In this document: positions 51,098 through 60,309 of the stretch, piece by piece | How positions within the stretch are numbered: the first letter of the stretch is position 1 | How the letters are laid out: each line of letters opens with the position of its first letter | Assembly: GCF_007713735.2 (NCBI RefSeq) | Contig: NZ_VMNW02000037.1 | Coordinates: 1-64,000, forward strand | Direction of reading: 5' to 3' | DNA from: Amycolatopsis acidicola | GTDB lineage: Bacteria; Actinomycetota; Actinomycetes; Mycobacteriales; Pseudonocardiaceae | Length of the DNA: 64,000 nucleotides | Notes under the pieces: generated by a model | What the model was told of the DNA's origin: nothing | Seen by the model: the letters and a program-made list of their open reading frames with translations, nothing else | The model's database searches: none | Program-made: the position numbers and the translations under genes

Positions 51098-52309
51098 TCA
51101 CGAAGCCGACAGAACCGGCAGCAGCACCGAAATCCGCGCGCCACCGGTCTCGACGTTCCGCGCCGACACCGCACCGCCGTGCCGGGCGGCGATTTCACTC
51201 ACCAAGGACAACCCCAGCCCATACCGCCGCCGGGCGGCGCCAGGCTCCGGTGCCGGGCCGGACGCGAAGCGCGTGAACAGGTCCGGCAGGACGGCCTCGT
51301 CGATGCCGGGGCCGTCGTCGCTGAAGTCCAGGCGCGCGTTCCGCCCCGAACGCGACAGCCCGACCCGCAACTCCGCCGTGGCATGCCGGATCCCGTTGTC
51401 CAGCAAGGCGTTCACCGCCCGCCGCAGCCCCGCCTCATAGCCGTCCACCCAGACCTCCGCGCCCGGCTCGAACACGAGCCGCACCTCCTGCTCCGCCGCC
51501 GCGGGCTCCGCCGCCGCCACCGCCTGGCGGACGAGCGCGTTCAGCTCCACCGGCTGACGCGGAATCTCCTCGCGCGGATCGGCGGCCAGCAGCAGATCGT
51601 CCAGAATCGCGGCCAGCTGGTTCGCATCGTCGACCAGACCGTCCACATCGGACTCGTGCGGCCCGGCACGCAGTTTCCGTCGCAACAGCTGCGCCCTGGT
51701 GGACAACAACGTCAGCGGCGTCCGCAGCTCATGCCCGGCGTCGGCGACGAAACGTCGTTGTAGCGCAAGGGATTCCACCAACGGCGTCACGGCACGCCGC
51801 GCCATCCACGCCCCGGTCAGCGCCGCCAGCGCCAGTCCGGCCAATCCCGCGATCACCAACGCCTGCAGCAACCTGTCGCGTTCCTCGTGCGCGGATCGCA
51901 TGTCCAGCACTGCCTGCACGACACCATCGCCATGGGTCTCCGTCCGCACGCGGTACTCCCGGTCGTGCATCCGGTAGTCGACCGTCGCCGCCGGACCGCC
52001 CGCCGCCACGCGCGCGAGCTCCTGCCGGTCCGGCAATCCGTGCGGCAGCCCGGGACTGGCCTGGACCCGGCCGTCGGCCGAGATCACCAGCCACGTGCCC
52101 GCGGGTGGATCGCTCACGTCGTCGGCGTGCGCGATCGCCGACGCCAGCAGCGAATCCTGGTCGTCATGCTGCCCGCGCAGCACCGCCAGCACGGCCACCA
52201 CGATGAGCAGCGCCACGGTCACCGCCACGGCCAGCGTCGACTGCAGCGCGATCCGCACCATCGTCCGCCGGACCAGCCGCGCCTCCGCCGGATCGGCCCG
52301 CCGCCTCAC
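51098..52309 (-). CDS. Sensor histidine kinase
   Basis: A 403-residue kinase. Membrane helices lie near residues 17-40 (LAVAVTVALLIVVAVLAVL) and ~145-168, with a short external sensor between. HisKA carries the acceptor His in FVADAGHELRTPL; the ATPase has DDGPGID and YGLGLSLV. The GTG at 52309 overlaps the response-regulator stop (GTGA). It is the last gene of the flavin electron-transfer operon, so it may sense redox or membrane state. Confidence 0.9.
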   Translation of the reverse strand: MRRRADPAEARLVRRTMVRIALQSTLAVAVTVALLIVVAVLAVLRGQHDDQDSLLASAIAHADDVSDPPAGTWLVISADGRVQASPGLPHGLPDRQELARVAAGGPAATVDYRMHDREYRVRTETHGDGVVQAVLDMRSAHEERDRLLQALVIAGLAGLALAALTGAWMARRAVTPLVESLALQRRFVADAGHELRTPLTLLSTRAQLLRRKLRAGPHESDVDGLVDDANQLAAILDDLLLAADPREEIPRQPVELNALVRQAVAAAEPAAAEQEVRLVFEPGAEVWVDGYEAGLRRAVNALLDNGIRHATAELRVGLSRSGRNARLDFSDDGPGIDEAVLPDLFTRFASGPAPEPGAARRRYGLGLSLVSEIAARHGGAVSARNVETGGARISVLLPVLSAS

Positions 52310-52980
52310 CGGCCGCTCCCGAGCTGGTAGCCCCGGCCCCGCACGGTGTCGACGATCTTGCGCCCCAGTTTCCGGCGCAGATAGTGCACGTAGGTGTCCA
52401 CCACGACCTCGCTCTCGGCCGCGTCGAAGACCAGCCCGAGCAGCTGAGAACGCGAGAACACGTGGCCGGGCCGGGCGGCGAGGGTGGCCAGCAGCGCACA
52501 CTCCCGTTCGGACAGACGCACCGGATTCCCGTTGTCCCGCACCACGTTCCGGGTCTCCAGCTCGAGCCGCCCGCCCGGCAGCGGGAGCGACCGCGCCAGG
52601 TCCAGATGCCGGCGGCGCAGCGCGCGCAGCCGCGCCAGCAGCTCGTCGACGTCGAAGGGCTTGCCGAGGTAGTCCTCCGCGCCCGCGTCGAGCCCGGCGA
52701 CGCGGTCGGCGGGGTTGCCCAGCGCCGAGAGCACCAGCGTCGGCGTGCCGACGCCCTTGCCGCGCAGCCTGCCGAGCAGGTCGAGGCCCTCGATCGCGGG
52801 CAGCCCGCGGTCGAGCACGATCACGTCGTACTCCCTGGTCAGGCCCAGATGCAGGCCGCGCTGGCCGTCGGCGGCGGTGTCGACCGCGTAGCCCTCGTCG
52901 GCCAGCAGGGTGCGCAGCATCGCCAGCAGCTGCGGATCGTCCTCGACGACGAGGACCCGGGGCGGTTCGGTGACACTCAC
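52306..52980 (-). CDS. OmpR-family response regulator
   Basis: A 224-residue regulator. The receiver has Asp14/Asp15, phospho-acceptor Asp57 (VIVLDRGLP) and Lys in YLGKPFD. The winged helix ends DTVRGRGYQLGSGR. The GTG at 52980 overlaps the ApbE stop by 4 bp and its own stop overlaps the kinase start, so the regulatory pair is coupled to the flavin genes it probably controls. Confidence 0.9.
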   Translation of the reverse strand: MSVTEPPRVLVVEDDPQLLAMLRTLLADEGYAVDTAADGQRGLHLGLTREYDVIVLDRGLPAIEGLDLLGRLRGKGVGTPTLVLSALGNPADRVAGLDAGAEDYLGKPFDVDELLARLRALRRRHLDLARSLPLPGGRLELETRNVVRDNGNPVRLSERECALLATLAARPGHVFSRSQLLGLVFDAAESEVVVDTYVHYLRRKLGRKIVDTVRGRGYQLGSGR

Positions 52981-53696
52981 CCCGGCATTGTCCCGCTTGC
53001 GGTGTCGCGCACGATCAGGTCCTCCAGCTCCGGCGACCAGCGCACCCGGCGGTGCTCGTCCACCGCGAGCACGAGGCACCCCGGCTGGGCGTGCGCCCAG
53101 GCGATTCCGTCACGGCCCATCGCGAAGGCCGCGGTCGAGACGGCGTCCGCGGTGGTCAGGTCGTCGGCCACGACGGTCAGGCTGAGCAGGCCGCGCGCGG
53201 GTTCGCCGGTGCGGCCGTCGAGCACGTGCTCGCCGCGCTCGTAGGCGCCGGAGGTGGCGACGGCCCGGTCCTGCACGGCGAGCACGGCGCACACCTGGTG
53301 CGCGTCCTCGGGGTGGCGGATGCCGACCGACCAGAGCCGTCCCGCCGCGACGAGGTCCCCGCCCGCGTTGAGGCAGAACGAGCGGATTCCCTGTGCCCGC
53401 AACAGATCCGCGGCCCGCTGCACGGCCCAGCCCTTGACGATGCCGCTCGGGTCGAAGGCGTGCCCTGGCAGCCGGGCGCGGAACGCCCCGCCGCTGCGCA
53501 GTTCGTACTCCTCGCACAGCCGCCGGATCTCCCGCATGTCCTGGTTGTCCGCGCCGAGGCAGACCTCGCTGTCCGCCCGGAAGGGACTGAACCGGCGGTC
53601 GGCCTCCGCGAGCCAGTCGAAGACGGCCTGCCCGTCCCCCTCGTCGCGAAGATCCAGGGAGATCGGCATGCCCATGATGTGCTCGACGCGGCGCAC
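52977..53696 (-). CDS. apbE: FAD:protein FMN transferase (ApbE family)
   Basis: A 239-residue ApbE-type flavin transferase that attaches FMN to Thr/Ser of target proteins through a phosphoester bond. IVKGWAVQRAADLLRAQG and SFCLNAGGDLVAAG form the FAD site, and DDLTTADAVSTAAFAMG holds the Mg2+ site with the conserved Thr-x-Ala-Asp. No export signal is visible. The likely target is the FMN-binding protein encoded 3 bp upstream. It is shorter than the usual ~300 residues. Confidence 0.88.
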   Translation of the reverse strand: MRRVEHIMGMPISLDLRDEGDGQAVFDWLAEADRRFSPFRADSEVCLGADNQDMREIRRLCEEYELRSGGAFRARLPGHAFDPSGIVKGWAVQRAADLLRAQGIRSFCLNAGGDLVAAGRLWSVGIRHPEDAHQVCAVLAVQDRAVATSGAYERGEHVLDGRTGEPARGLLSLTVVADDLTTADAVSTAAFAMGRDGIAWAHAQPGCLVLAVDEHRRVRWSPELEDLIVRDTASGTMPG

Positions 53697-53699
53697 CGC

Positions 53700-54116
53700 T
53701 CAGCCTTTCGCGTCGATCGCGGCCTGCAGGGACTGCGCGTAGGCCTCGCTGGTGATCGTCGCGCCGGAGACCGTGTCGATCTTCGCGCTCTGCGCCTGCA
53801 GCGCCTCTTCCTTCAGCGTCGGCTCGGCGCTGCTCGCGATGCGCTGGCTCCGCCGGTCACCGGGCTCGTCGATGATCTTCACGTCGGTGATCTTGGTGCC
53901 CTCGAAGGTGACCTGCACCTGGTACGGGCCGAACTCGGTGTCCACAGTGGACCCGTTGATCACCGTGCCGCCGCTGCTCCCGGCCGCCGGCGAGGCCGGC
54001 GAAGCGGGAGCGGCCGCGGCGGCCGGTGCCGCGGTGGTGGTGCTGCTGGGGTGGTACCGCAGCAACGGGATCAGCCCGGCGATGGTGAGCATCACGACGA
54101 TCACGACTCGGCGCAC
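53700..54116 (-). CDS. FMN-binding domain protein (covalent flavin carrier)
   Basis: A 138-residue protein with one N-terminal membrane helix (VVIVVMLTIAGLIPLL), an Ala/Ser/Pro-rich linker (residues ~22-50) and an FMN_bind domain. The attachment motif is visible as DTVSGATITSEAY, where the Thr of SGAT is the expected FMN site. It should face the outside and relay electrons from the ferric-reductase-like protein. Confidence 0.9.
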   Translation of the reverse strand: MRRVVIVVMLTIAGLIPLLRYHPSSTTTAAPAAAAAPASPASPAAGSSGGTVINGSTVDTEFGPYQVQVTFEGTKITDVKIIDEPGDRRSQRIASSAEPTLKEEALQAQSAKIDTVSGATITSEAYAQSLQAAIDAKG

Positions 54117-54135
54117 GGTGTTCTCCTCGTTCTGC

Positions 54136-55458
54136 TCAGCCGGCGAAGGCGAAACGTTCGGTGTGGCATTGGTTTTCGGGCACGCCCAGGCGATCCAGCG
54201 TGCGGCGGACCGCGTCGGTCATCCCCGGTGGCCCGCAGACGTAGACGTCGCGCCGCTGCACGTCCGGCACCAGCGCGGCGAGGTGCTGGGGACCCATCAT
54301 CGGGCCATACCGGCCGACCGCGTCCGAAGAGCCCGTGACCACGTGCAGCCGGGCGCCGCACCAGCGGGCGAGCTGCTCCAGTTCCCCGGTCAGCACGGTG
54401 TCGGACGCGGTGCTGGCGCGGTAGACCACCACGATGTCGTCGCGGGCGTGCGCGAACTCCTCCAGCAGCGCCCGGATCGGCGTCACGCCGACGCCACCGG
54501 CGACCAGCAGGACGTGCTCGCGGGTGCGCCGCCGCGCGGTGAAGGCGCCGTAGGGGCCTTCGATCAGGACGCGCGTGCCGGGCCGGATCCCTTGCAGCCA
54601 GGCACTTCCGTCGCCCAGCGCCTTGACCGTGATGCGCAGGTACTGCCCGTCCGGCATCGCCGAGAGCGAGTAGGGATGGGCCTCCCACCAACGATTCAGG
54701 AACCGCCAGAGGAAGAACTGCCCAGCGCGGGCCGGCAGCTTGTCGAGGTTCCGGCCGCCGATCCACACCGTCACGACCTCGGGGTTCTCGCGGACGACGG
54801 ACACCACTCGCAGCCGGTGCCGGAAGTTGCGCAGCAGGGGCAGCCCGAGCCGGGTGAGAAGCACGGCGCCGAGCGCTGAGCCGTACAGCGCCCACCAATA
54901 GACGCGGCCGACCGGCGAGCTGACGAAGTCGCGCCCGATGGTCACCTGGTGCAGGAAACCGAGCAGCACGGCCAGATACGCGTAGAGGTGCACGAAATGC
55001 CAGGTCTCGTACTTGAGCCGGCGCCGCGCGCGGCGGGCACTGGTGACGGCCACCCCGATCAGCAGGATGGTGGCGACGGTCGCTTTGAGCACGTCGTCGG
55101 TGTCGAAGACGAGGGTGCCGATCTCGCTCAGCACGGGGCTGCCGTCGGCGGCGGCATAACCGAGCGTGATGAACACGACGTGCGCCAGCACGAGCCACAG
55201 CACCCAGAACCCGCTCCAGCGGTGCCAGGCGGTGAGCCGGTCCATGCCCAGCCGGGTCTCCAGCCAGGGCAGCCGGGCGATCAGCACGAGCTGCAGCACC
55301 AGCGCGATCGCGCCGTACAGCCCGGTCAGCCGCCCGAGCGCGGTCAGCAGGCCGCCGGGCGCGGCGAGGTCCTCGAACCCGTGGCCGAGGACGAAAAGAT
55401 CGGTCGCCCAGGCGGCGTTCAGGGCCACCAGCGCGAACAACCAGTGTGCGGGTTTCAC
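54136..55458 (-). CDS. Membrane ferric-reductase-like / ferredoxin reductase fusion
   Basis: A 440-residue protein. About six membrane helices with paired His (for example WHRWSGFWVLW, WHFVHLYAYLAV) suggest haem, as in ferric reductase and NADPH oxidase-like proteins. The C-terminal half is a flavodoxin-reductase module: HPYSLSAM (FAD), GGVGVTPIRALL and YVCGPPGMTDAVR (NAD(P)H). It would carry electrons from NAD(P)H across the membrane, to the FMN-binding protein encoded next. First gene of the operon. Confidence 0.88.
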   Translation of the reverse strand: MKPAHWLFALVALNAAWATDLFVLGHGFEDLAAPGGLLTALGRLTGLYGAIALVLQLVLIARLPWLETRLGMDRLTAWHRWSGFWVLWLVLAHVVFITLGYAAADGSPVLSEIGTLVFDTDDVLKATVATILLIGVAVTSARRARRRLKYETWHFVHLYAYLAVLLGFLHQVTIGRDFVSSPVGRVYWWALYGSALGAVLLTRLGLPLLRNFRHRLRVVSVVRENPEVVTVWIGGRNLDKLPARAGQFFLWRFLNRWWEAHPYSLSAMPDGQYLRITVKALGDGSAWLQGIRPGTRVLIEGPYGAFTARRRTREHVLLVAGGVGVTPIRALLEEFAHARDDIVVVYRASTASDTVLTGELEQLARWCGARLHVVTGSSDAVGRYGPMMGPQHLAALVPDVQRRDVYVCGPPGMTDAVRRTLDRLGVPENQCHTERFAFAG

Positions 55459-55502
55459 CCCTTCAGTCTCGGAAGATTTTCTGGGGGAAATCTTGGAAGG
55501 GG

Positions 55503-56177
55503 CTACTCCGCCCGGCGGTATCCGGGCTCCGCGGGCTCCCCGGCCACGCTCAGCGCGTAGCGCACGGCGTCCGCGCGTGAGGTGAACCCGGCCTTGGCGA
55601 ACAGGTTGTTGATGTGTGTCTTGACCGTCGCTTCACTGATCACCAGGTGCCGCGCGATCTCCGGGTTGCGCAGGCCTTCCCCGATCAGGCCGAGGATTTC
55701 CCGCTCGCGCGCGGTCAGGGACAGCAGCCGGTCGTCCGCCGCGGGCCGGGCCCGGCGGGTGGTGGCCAGGGAAAGCAGGCGGCGCTGCACTTCCGGCGCC
55801 AGCACGACCTGGCCCGCGCCCGCGCTGCGCACCGCCTGCTCGATCCGCGCCCGGTCCGCTTCCTTCGTGAGGTATCCGGCGGCGCCGGCTTCCAGCGCGG
55901 CGAGGATGGACTCGTCGTCGTCGAAGGTGGTCAGCACGACCACCTGCACGGACGGCGAGGCGGCCCGGATCCGGGTGGTGGCCTCGACTCCGTCCAGCAC
56001 GGGCATGTGCAGGTCCATCAGCACGACGTCCGGGGTGTGCTCGGTCGCGGCGGCCACGGCCTCCTCGCCGTTGGTGGCCGTCGCGACCACGTCGATGTCG
56101 TCGGCGAGGCCGAGCATGACCGCGAGCGCCTCCCGCACCGAGGCCTGGTCGTCCACGACCACGAGCGAGATGCTCAC
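55503..56177 (-). CDS. NarL/LuxR-family response regulator
   Basis: A 224-residue regulator with receiver (Asp9/Asp10, phospho-acceptor Asp55 in VVLMDLHMP, Lys in YLTKEAD) and a C-terminal LuxR helix-turn-helix (LTAREREILGLIGEGLRNPE, then EIARHLVISEATVKTHI). It overlaps the kinase gene by 4 bp and forms a DesK/NarX-like pair with it. Confidence 0.92.
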   Translation of the reverse strand: MSISLVVVDDQASVREALAVMLGLADDIDVVATATNGEEAVAAATEHTPDVVLMDLHMPVLDGVEATTRIRAASPSVQVVVLTTFDDDESILAALEAGAAGYLTKEADRARIEQAVRSAGAGQVVLAPEVQRRLLSLATTRRARPAADDRLLSLTAREREILGLIGEGLRNPEIARHLVISEATVKTHINNLFAKAGFTSRADAVRYALSVAGEPAEPGYRRAE

Positions 56178-57292
56178 CGGGGTACCTCCAGTTCCACGCT
56201 CCAGCCGCCGTCCGGCCGGGGCCCCGCCTGCACTGTGCCGCCCAGCAAGGCGATCCGCTCCCTCATGCCCACCAGTCCTATGCCACCCGACAGCCCGGGC
56301 GCGCCCGCTTCGCCGCCCGGACCGTTCGCCACGGTCAACGCGACGGAGTCACGCGTGAAGCTCAACGTCACCTCGCGCTCCGCGCCGGAGGCGTGCTTCG
56401 CCGCGTTGGTCAGCGCTTCCTGTGCCGCGCGGACGATCGCGTGCGCGGCCTCGGTCGGCACCGGCGCCGGGTCGCCGTCCACCCGCAGCGGCACCGCTTC
56501 CCCCTCGCACATCAGCTCGAGCGTCCGTTCGAGCGGGAGCGTATCGGTGCGCAGCGCCTCGATCGCGCGCCGTGTCTCGGTGATGCTGTCCACTGCGAGC
56601 CGCCGCGCCCGCAGCACCGCCTGGTTCGCCTCGTCGTCGCGGCTCTTGCCGTGCAAGGCGTCCGCCATGTCCAGCTGCAACGCGATGCCGGACAGGGAAT
56701 GCCCGAGCACGTCGTGGATCTCCCTGGCGATGCGGCCTCGTTCGACCAGCGCCGCCTCGCGGGCTTCCGAGCGCAGCGCGCGCTGGGCGTTGACCATCGA
56801 GTCGCGGCGGTCCCGGCGGGCGAGTCCCATGTAGACAGGGCCCGCGACGGTCAGCCCCAGCCACCACGGCCAGCCCGAGTCCGACGGATGCAGCTCGCCG
56901 ACGAGCCAGATCGCGGCCGCGGTGACCACCGCCTCAACCGCGCCGACGACGATCGCCGCCCGCCGCGAAGCGAGCCGCTCCCCCGCCACCCCGGACGCAA
57001 GGTAGGCGAACGCCGGGGCCACTGTGGACACTCCCAGGGGCAGCAGAATCCCCGACGCCACCGCATAAACGGCCACGAGCGCCGTGGTGACGCCGGTGGA
57101 CACCCGGTCACCGGGGAACAGCGACAGGAGCGTCAGCACCCCGACGAGCACGAACAGCGGAATCGTGACGGCCGGGAACAGCGGCGCCTTGGTGACCAGC
57201 TGCACGGCCACCGCCGCGACGAGCGCCACACACGCGAACGGGCGCAGGAACTCGTCGTAGTAGAACCCGCCCACTTGACTCCGCTGCCGCAT
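56174..57292 (-). CDS. NarX-type sensor histidine kinase
   Basis: A 372-residue kinase of the HisKA_3 class. Residues ~15-160 hold about five or six membrane helices with little outside sensor, suggesting a signal inside the membrane. The dimerisation domain has ERGRIAREIHDVLGHSLSGI with the acceptor His; the ATPase ends GGIGLVGMRERIALLGG. ATG at 57292 is chosen over a GTG three bases earlier. Confidence 0.9.
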   Translation of the reverse strand: MRQRSQVGGFYYDEFLRPFACVALVAAVAVQLVTKAPLFPAVTIPLFVLVGVLTLLSLFPGDRVSTGVTTALVAVYAVASGILLPLGVSTVAPAFAYLASGVAGERLASRRAAIVVGAVEAVVTAAAIWLVGELHPSDSGWPWWLGLTVAGPVYMGLARRDRRDSMVNAQRALRSEAREAALVERGRIAREIHDVLGHSLSGIALQLDMADALHGKSRDDEANQAVLRARRLAVDSITETRRAIEALRTDTLPLERTLELMCEGEAVPLRVDGDPAPVPTEAAHAIVRAAQEALTNAAKHASGAEREVTLSFTRDSVALTVANGPGGEAGAPGLSGGIGLVGMRERIALLGGTVQAGPRPDGGWSVELEVPR

Positions 57293-57302
57293 CACGGAAA
57301 CC

Positions 57303-57848
57303 CTAGCGCCCGCCGGAGAAGCGCTGTTGCAGGTCGTCCAGCCACTCCGCGTTCTGGTGCGGCTGTCCGTTCCGTCCCTTCTGCCAGACGATCTGGTGCC
57401 CCGTGCGCATCGCCTGCGCGAGGACGATCACGCCTTCCACCAGCAGGCCCGCGCCGAGCGTCAGCATCAGCGTGTTGCCCGCGGCCGACCCCGCGCTCCG
57501 GTCGAGGACACCGAGCAGGAAGTTCGCGCCGAACTTGGCCGCGATGTTCAGCACCCAGAACACGATCGTCAAGCCGGTGTAGCGCATCGCCGCGACACCG
57601 TCGCGTTCGTACACCCGCACGCTGAGCCCGCGCAGCACCCCGAACACCACGCTGACCAGCCCGGTCACGACCACGAACACCATCGCGGTCGCCGACCGCA
57701 CGTCCCCCAGCTGCGAGATCCCGATGACCACCAGCACCCCGGGCAGCACCAGCATCCGTTTCGCCTCGGCCAGGTCCCCGGCCAGGCGGCGGACCAGGAC
57801 GTACCCGATCGCCACGATGATCAGCACCACTTCCAGCAGGCCACTCAT
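57303..57848 (-). CDS. Membrane protein (DUF1453-like)
   Basis: A 181-residue protein with four hydrophobic segments (VVLIIVAIGYVLV at the N-terminus; the last LGAGLLVEGVIVLAQAM) and a charged C-terminus. It resembles CcdC/DUF1453 membrane proteins of unknown role. It ends 10 bp before the kinase gene and is probably part of its operon, perhaps as a sensor partner (inference). Confidence 0.75.
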   Translation of the reverse strand: MSGLLEVVLIIVAIGYVLVRRLAGDLAEAKRMLVLPGVLVVIGISQLGDVRSATAMVFVVVTGLVSVVFGVLRGLSVRVYERDGVAAMRYTGLTIVFWVLNIAAKFGANFLLGVLDRSAGSAAGNTLMLTLGAGLLVEGVIVLAQAMRTGHQIVWQKGRNGQPHQNAEWLDDLQQRFSGGR

Positions 57849-57964
57849 GCCCCGTCCTCACTTCCGTCGTCGTCCCGGTCGAAACTAGGGCTGACCGGCG
57901 ACTTCGTCGTGAGGCTCGAGGTGGAGGCGCGGGTGGAGATCTCCTCCACCCACGCCGGGCCCGC

Positions 57965-59272
57965 TCAGGAAACGGGTTCGCTCTCCACCGCTCCCGGGGT
58001 GAGGGCGTCCTGTCCGGACAGTGCGCGGGTCTTGATGACCCCGGCCACCGACAGCACCGACAGCACGCTCATCCCGGCCATGTACCAGCCCACCGCGGGC
58101 GCGCCCCAAGCCTCGCTGAGCGCGGCGGCGATCATCGGGGCGATCGCGCTGCCGAGGATCATCCCGACGGTGTAGCCGACCGAAAGCCCGGAATACCGCA
58201 CGGTGGCGGGGAAAGCCTCCGCGAAGAAGACCCCGGCGCAGCCCTGGACGGCGGCGTGCGGGAGGCACAGCAGGAGGTAGCCGACGAAGATCAGCCACGG
58301 CTTCCCGGTGTCCAGCAGCCAGATCCACGGGAACGCGAGCACCACGAGGCCGATCGTGCCCGTCATGGTCATCGCCGGGCGGCCGATCCGGTCCGAAAGC
58401 GTCCCGGCCAGCACCACGAGCCCGCAGTCCCAGATCATCGAGACCAGCACGATGAGCAGGATCGTCTCGCGGGACAGGCCGAGTTCCGTGGTGGCGTAGG
58501 AAAGCCCGAACACCGACATCATGTAGAACACCACCCCGCCGCCGAGCGTGGTGCCGGCGACCAGCAGGGTGCGCATCGGGTAACGGCGCAGCACCGTCAG
58601 CACCGGGGCGCGGTCCACCTTGCCCAGGTCACGCACCTTCTCGAACGCGGGGCTTTCGCTGATGGTTCGGCGCAGGACGTAGCCGACGGCGATCAGGATC
58701 GCGCTGAGCAGGAACGGGATCCGCCAGCCCCAGTTGAGGAAGTCCTGCTGCGGCATGGCGTTCAGCGGCAGGAACACCAGCGTCGCGAGGACCAGCGCGA
58801 GCGGGCCGCCGGTCTGCACGAAACTGCCGTAGAACCCGCGTTTGCGTTGTTCGCTGTGTTCCATCGTGAGCAGCACGGCGCCGCCGAACTCGCCGCCCAT
58901 CGCGAAGCCCTGGATCACCCGCAGCACGATCAGCAGGATCGGCGCGGCCACGCCGATCGTCGCGTACCCGGGCAGCAGGCCGACGAGCAGCGTGGCCGCG
59001 CCCATCATGGTCAGGGTCAGCACCAGCATCGGCTGCCTGCCGACCTTGTCCCCGAGATGCCCGATCACCACCCCGCCGATCGGGCGGACCAGGAACGCCA
59101 CCGCGAAGGTGGACAGCGAGACGAGCGTGCCCGCGATTCCGTGCAGTCCGGGGAAGAAGACCTTGTTGAACACCAGCGCGGCCGCGGTCGCGTAGATGAA
59201 GAAATCGTAGTATTCGATGGTCGTGCCGATGACGCTCGCCGCCGCGGCGCGTCGGGGCTGCAGAACAGACAT
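57965..59272 (-). CDS. MHS-family metabolite:H+ symporter
   Basis: A 435-residue 12-helix MFS permease of the metabolite:H+ symporter group (ShiA, KgtP, aromatic acid carriers). SVIGTTIEYYDFFIYATAAA opens it and RPIGGVVIGHLGDKVGRQ is motif A, both hallmarks of the MHS family. It likely imports an organic acid broken down by the co-oriented enzymes upstream. It starts 92 bp after the cyclase gene. Confidence 0.9.
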   Translation of the reverse strand: MSVLQPRRAAAASVIGTTIEYYDFFIYATAAALVFNKVFFPGLHGIAGTLVSLSTFAVAFLVRPIGGVVIGHLGDKVGRQPMLVLTLTMMGAATLLVGLLPGYATIGVAAPILLIVLRVIQGFAMGGEFGGAVLLTMEHSEQRKRGFYGSFVQTGGPLALVLATLVFLPLNAMPQQDFLNWGWRIPFLLSAILIAVGYVLRRTISESPAFEKVRDLGKVDRAPVLTVLRRYPMRTLLVAGTTLGGGVVFYMMSVFGLSYATTELGLSRETILLIVLVSMIWDCGLVVLAGTLSDRIGRPAMTMTGTIGLVVLAFPWIWLLDTGKPWLIFVGYLLLCLPHAAVQGCAGVFFAEAFPATVRYSGLSVGYTVGMILGSAIAPMIAAALSEAWGAPAVGWYMAGMSVLSVLSVAGVIKTRALSGQDALTPGAVESEPVS

Positions 59273-59364
59273 GATGGCTCTCTTCTTTGAGAGTGGGGAA
59301 TCACCGAAAAGGGATCAGGAAACCGGCGAGGGAAGCGGTGCACGGGAACCGGCCACGGGGCCTC

Positions 59365-60300
59365 CTAAAGGATCGCGATCGCGTTGCCCGGCGAGCCGAG
59401 CCCGCCGACCAGGGCCAGTGGCACCGAAACGAAAAGGAATTCACCGCGCCCGGCCGAACGCAGTTCCGGTGCCAGCTCGTCGAAATCGAACAGCTCGCCC
59501 AGCGGGATGCCGAGCAGGCCCAGCAGCCTGCGGTGCAGACTGCCCACGGCGGCGTCGCCCGGGGTCACCTCGACCGCCGGGTTGTCCACGGCGATCGCCG
59601 CGATGTGCCAGTCCCACAACAGTTCCGCGGTCGGTTCCCCGGCCGCGAGCCCGGTGGAGAACAGGCCGCTCTTCCTGGCCGCGATCCCGGCGCGCGCCTC
59701 CCGGTCCAAGGACCGGTACGCCGACATCCAGCCCGTGCGCACGCACAGGACGTCACCGGGCCGGATCTCGGCCCCTTGCGCCCGCGCGGTTTCCCGGAGG
59801 TCGTCCGGGGTGATCGAATGTTCCTCGAGCGCGTACCCCTCGGCGTAACCGAAATGCGCGGCCACGTCGAGCAGCACGCCGCGGCCGACGATCCCGCCGC
59901 GCGCCCAGTGATGGATGCTCAGGCGTTCCTTGCCCGTCGCCGGGTCGTCGGTCACGCCGCCGTAGAACCCGTGCTGCCGCACGCGATGGTGACGGAACCC
60001 GTCCCACTGGGTCGATCCCTGCGGGAAGAACGAATCCAGCCGGTCGTCCCACATGCTGCCCGCGTTGCGCAGGGTGTGGCGCAAGGGTTCCCGGCGGAAC
60101 AACGGCGGGTCCGGCTGGTCCAGCGGCAGGCTCAGCCCGATCCGCTCCCCCGTGCGCACGCCCGCGGTGGCTTCGGCGACGGCTCGCGCGTCGAGGAGGT
60201 TCAGCGTGCCCAGCTCGTCGTCCGGGCCGAACACGCCCCACGAGTGGTTGGCCCCGAGGTCGTCGAGGCGGGGCAGTTCGGAGTACTGGGGCAGGTTCAC
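59365..60300 (-). CDS. Cyclase family protein (kynurenine formamidase-like hydrolase)
   Basis: A 311-residue member of the cyclase/KynB-like metal hydrolase family. GSTQWDGFRHHRV carries the conserved WDxxxH core and later LCVRTGWMSAYRS and FSTGLAAGEPTAELL-type stretches. Members hydrolyse amides, cyclic imides or lactones. It starts 9 bp after the acyl-CoA dehydrogenase stop (GTG, with AGGAG upstream) and belongs to its operon. Confidence 0.82.
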   Translation of the reverse strand: MNLPQYSELPRLDDLGANHSWGVFGPDDELGTLNLLDARAVAEATAGVRTGERIGLSLPLDQPDPPLFRREPLRHTLRNAGSMWDDRLDSFFPQGSTQWDGFRHHRVRQHGFYGGVTDDPATGKERLSIHHWARGGIVGRGVLLDVAAHFGYAEGYALEEHSITPDDLRETARAQGAEIRPGDVLCVRTGWMSAYRSLDREARAGIAARKSGLFSTGLAAGEPTAELLWDWHIAAIAVDNPAVEVTPGDAAVGSLHRRLLGLLGIPLGELFDFDELAPELRSAGRGEFLFVSVPLALVGGLGSPGNAIAIL

Positions 60301-60309
60301 CGCGTGCTC

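Noticed and set aside
50797..51276. A 159-residue open frame in the gap after the second TetR
   Set aside because: Composition is Arg/Pro/His-rich, it runs over the repeat and into the kinase gene in antisense, and shows no motif.
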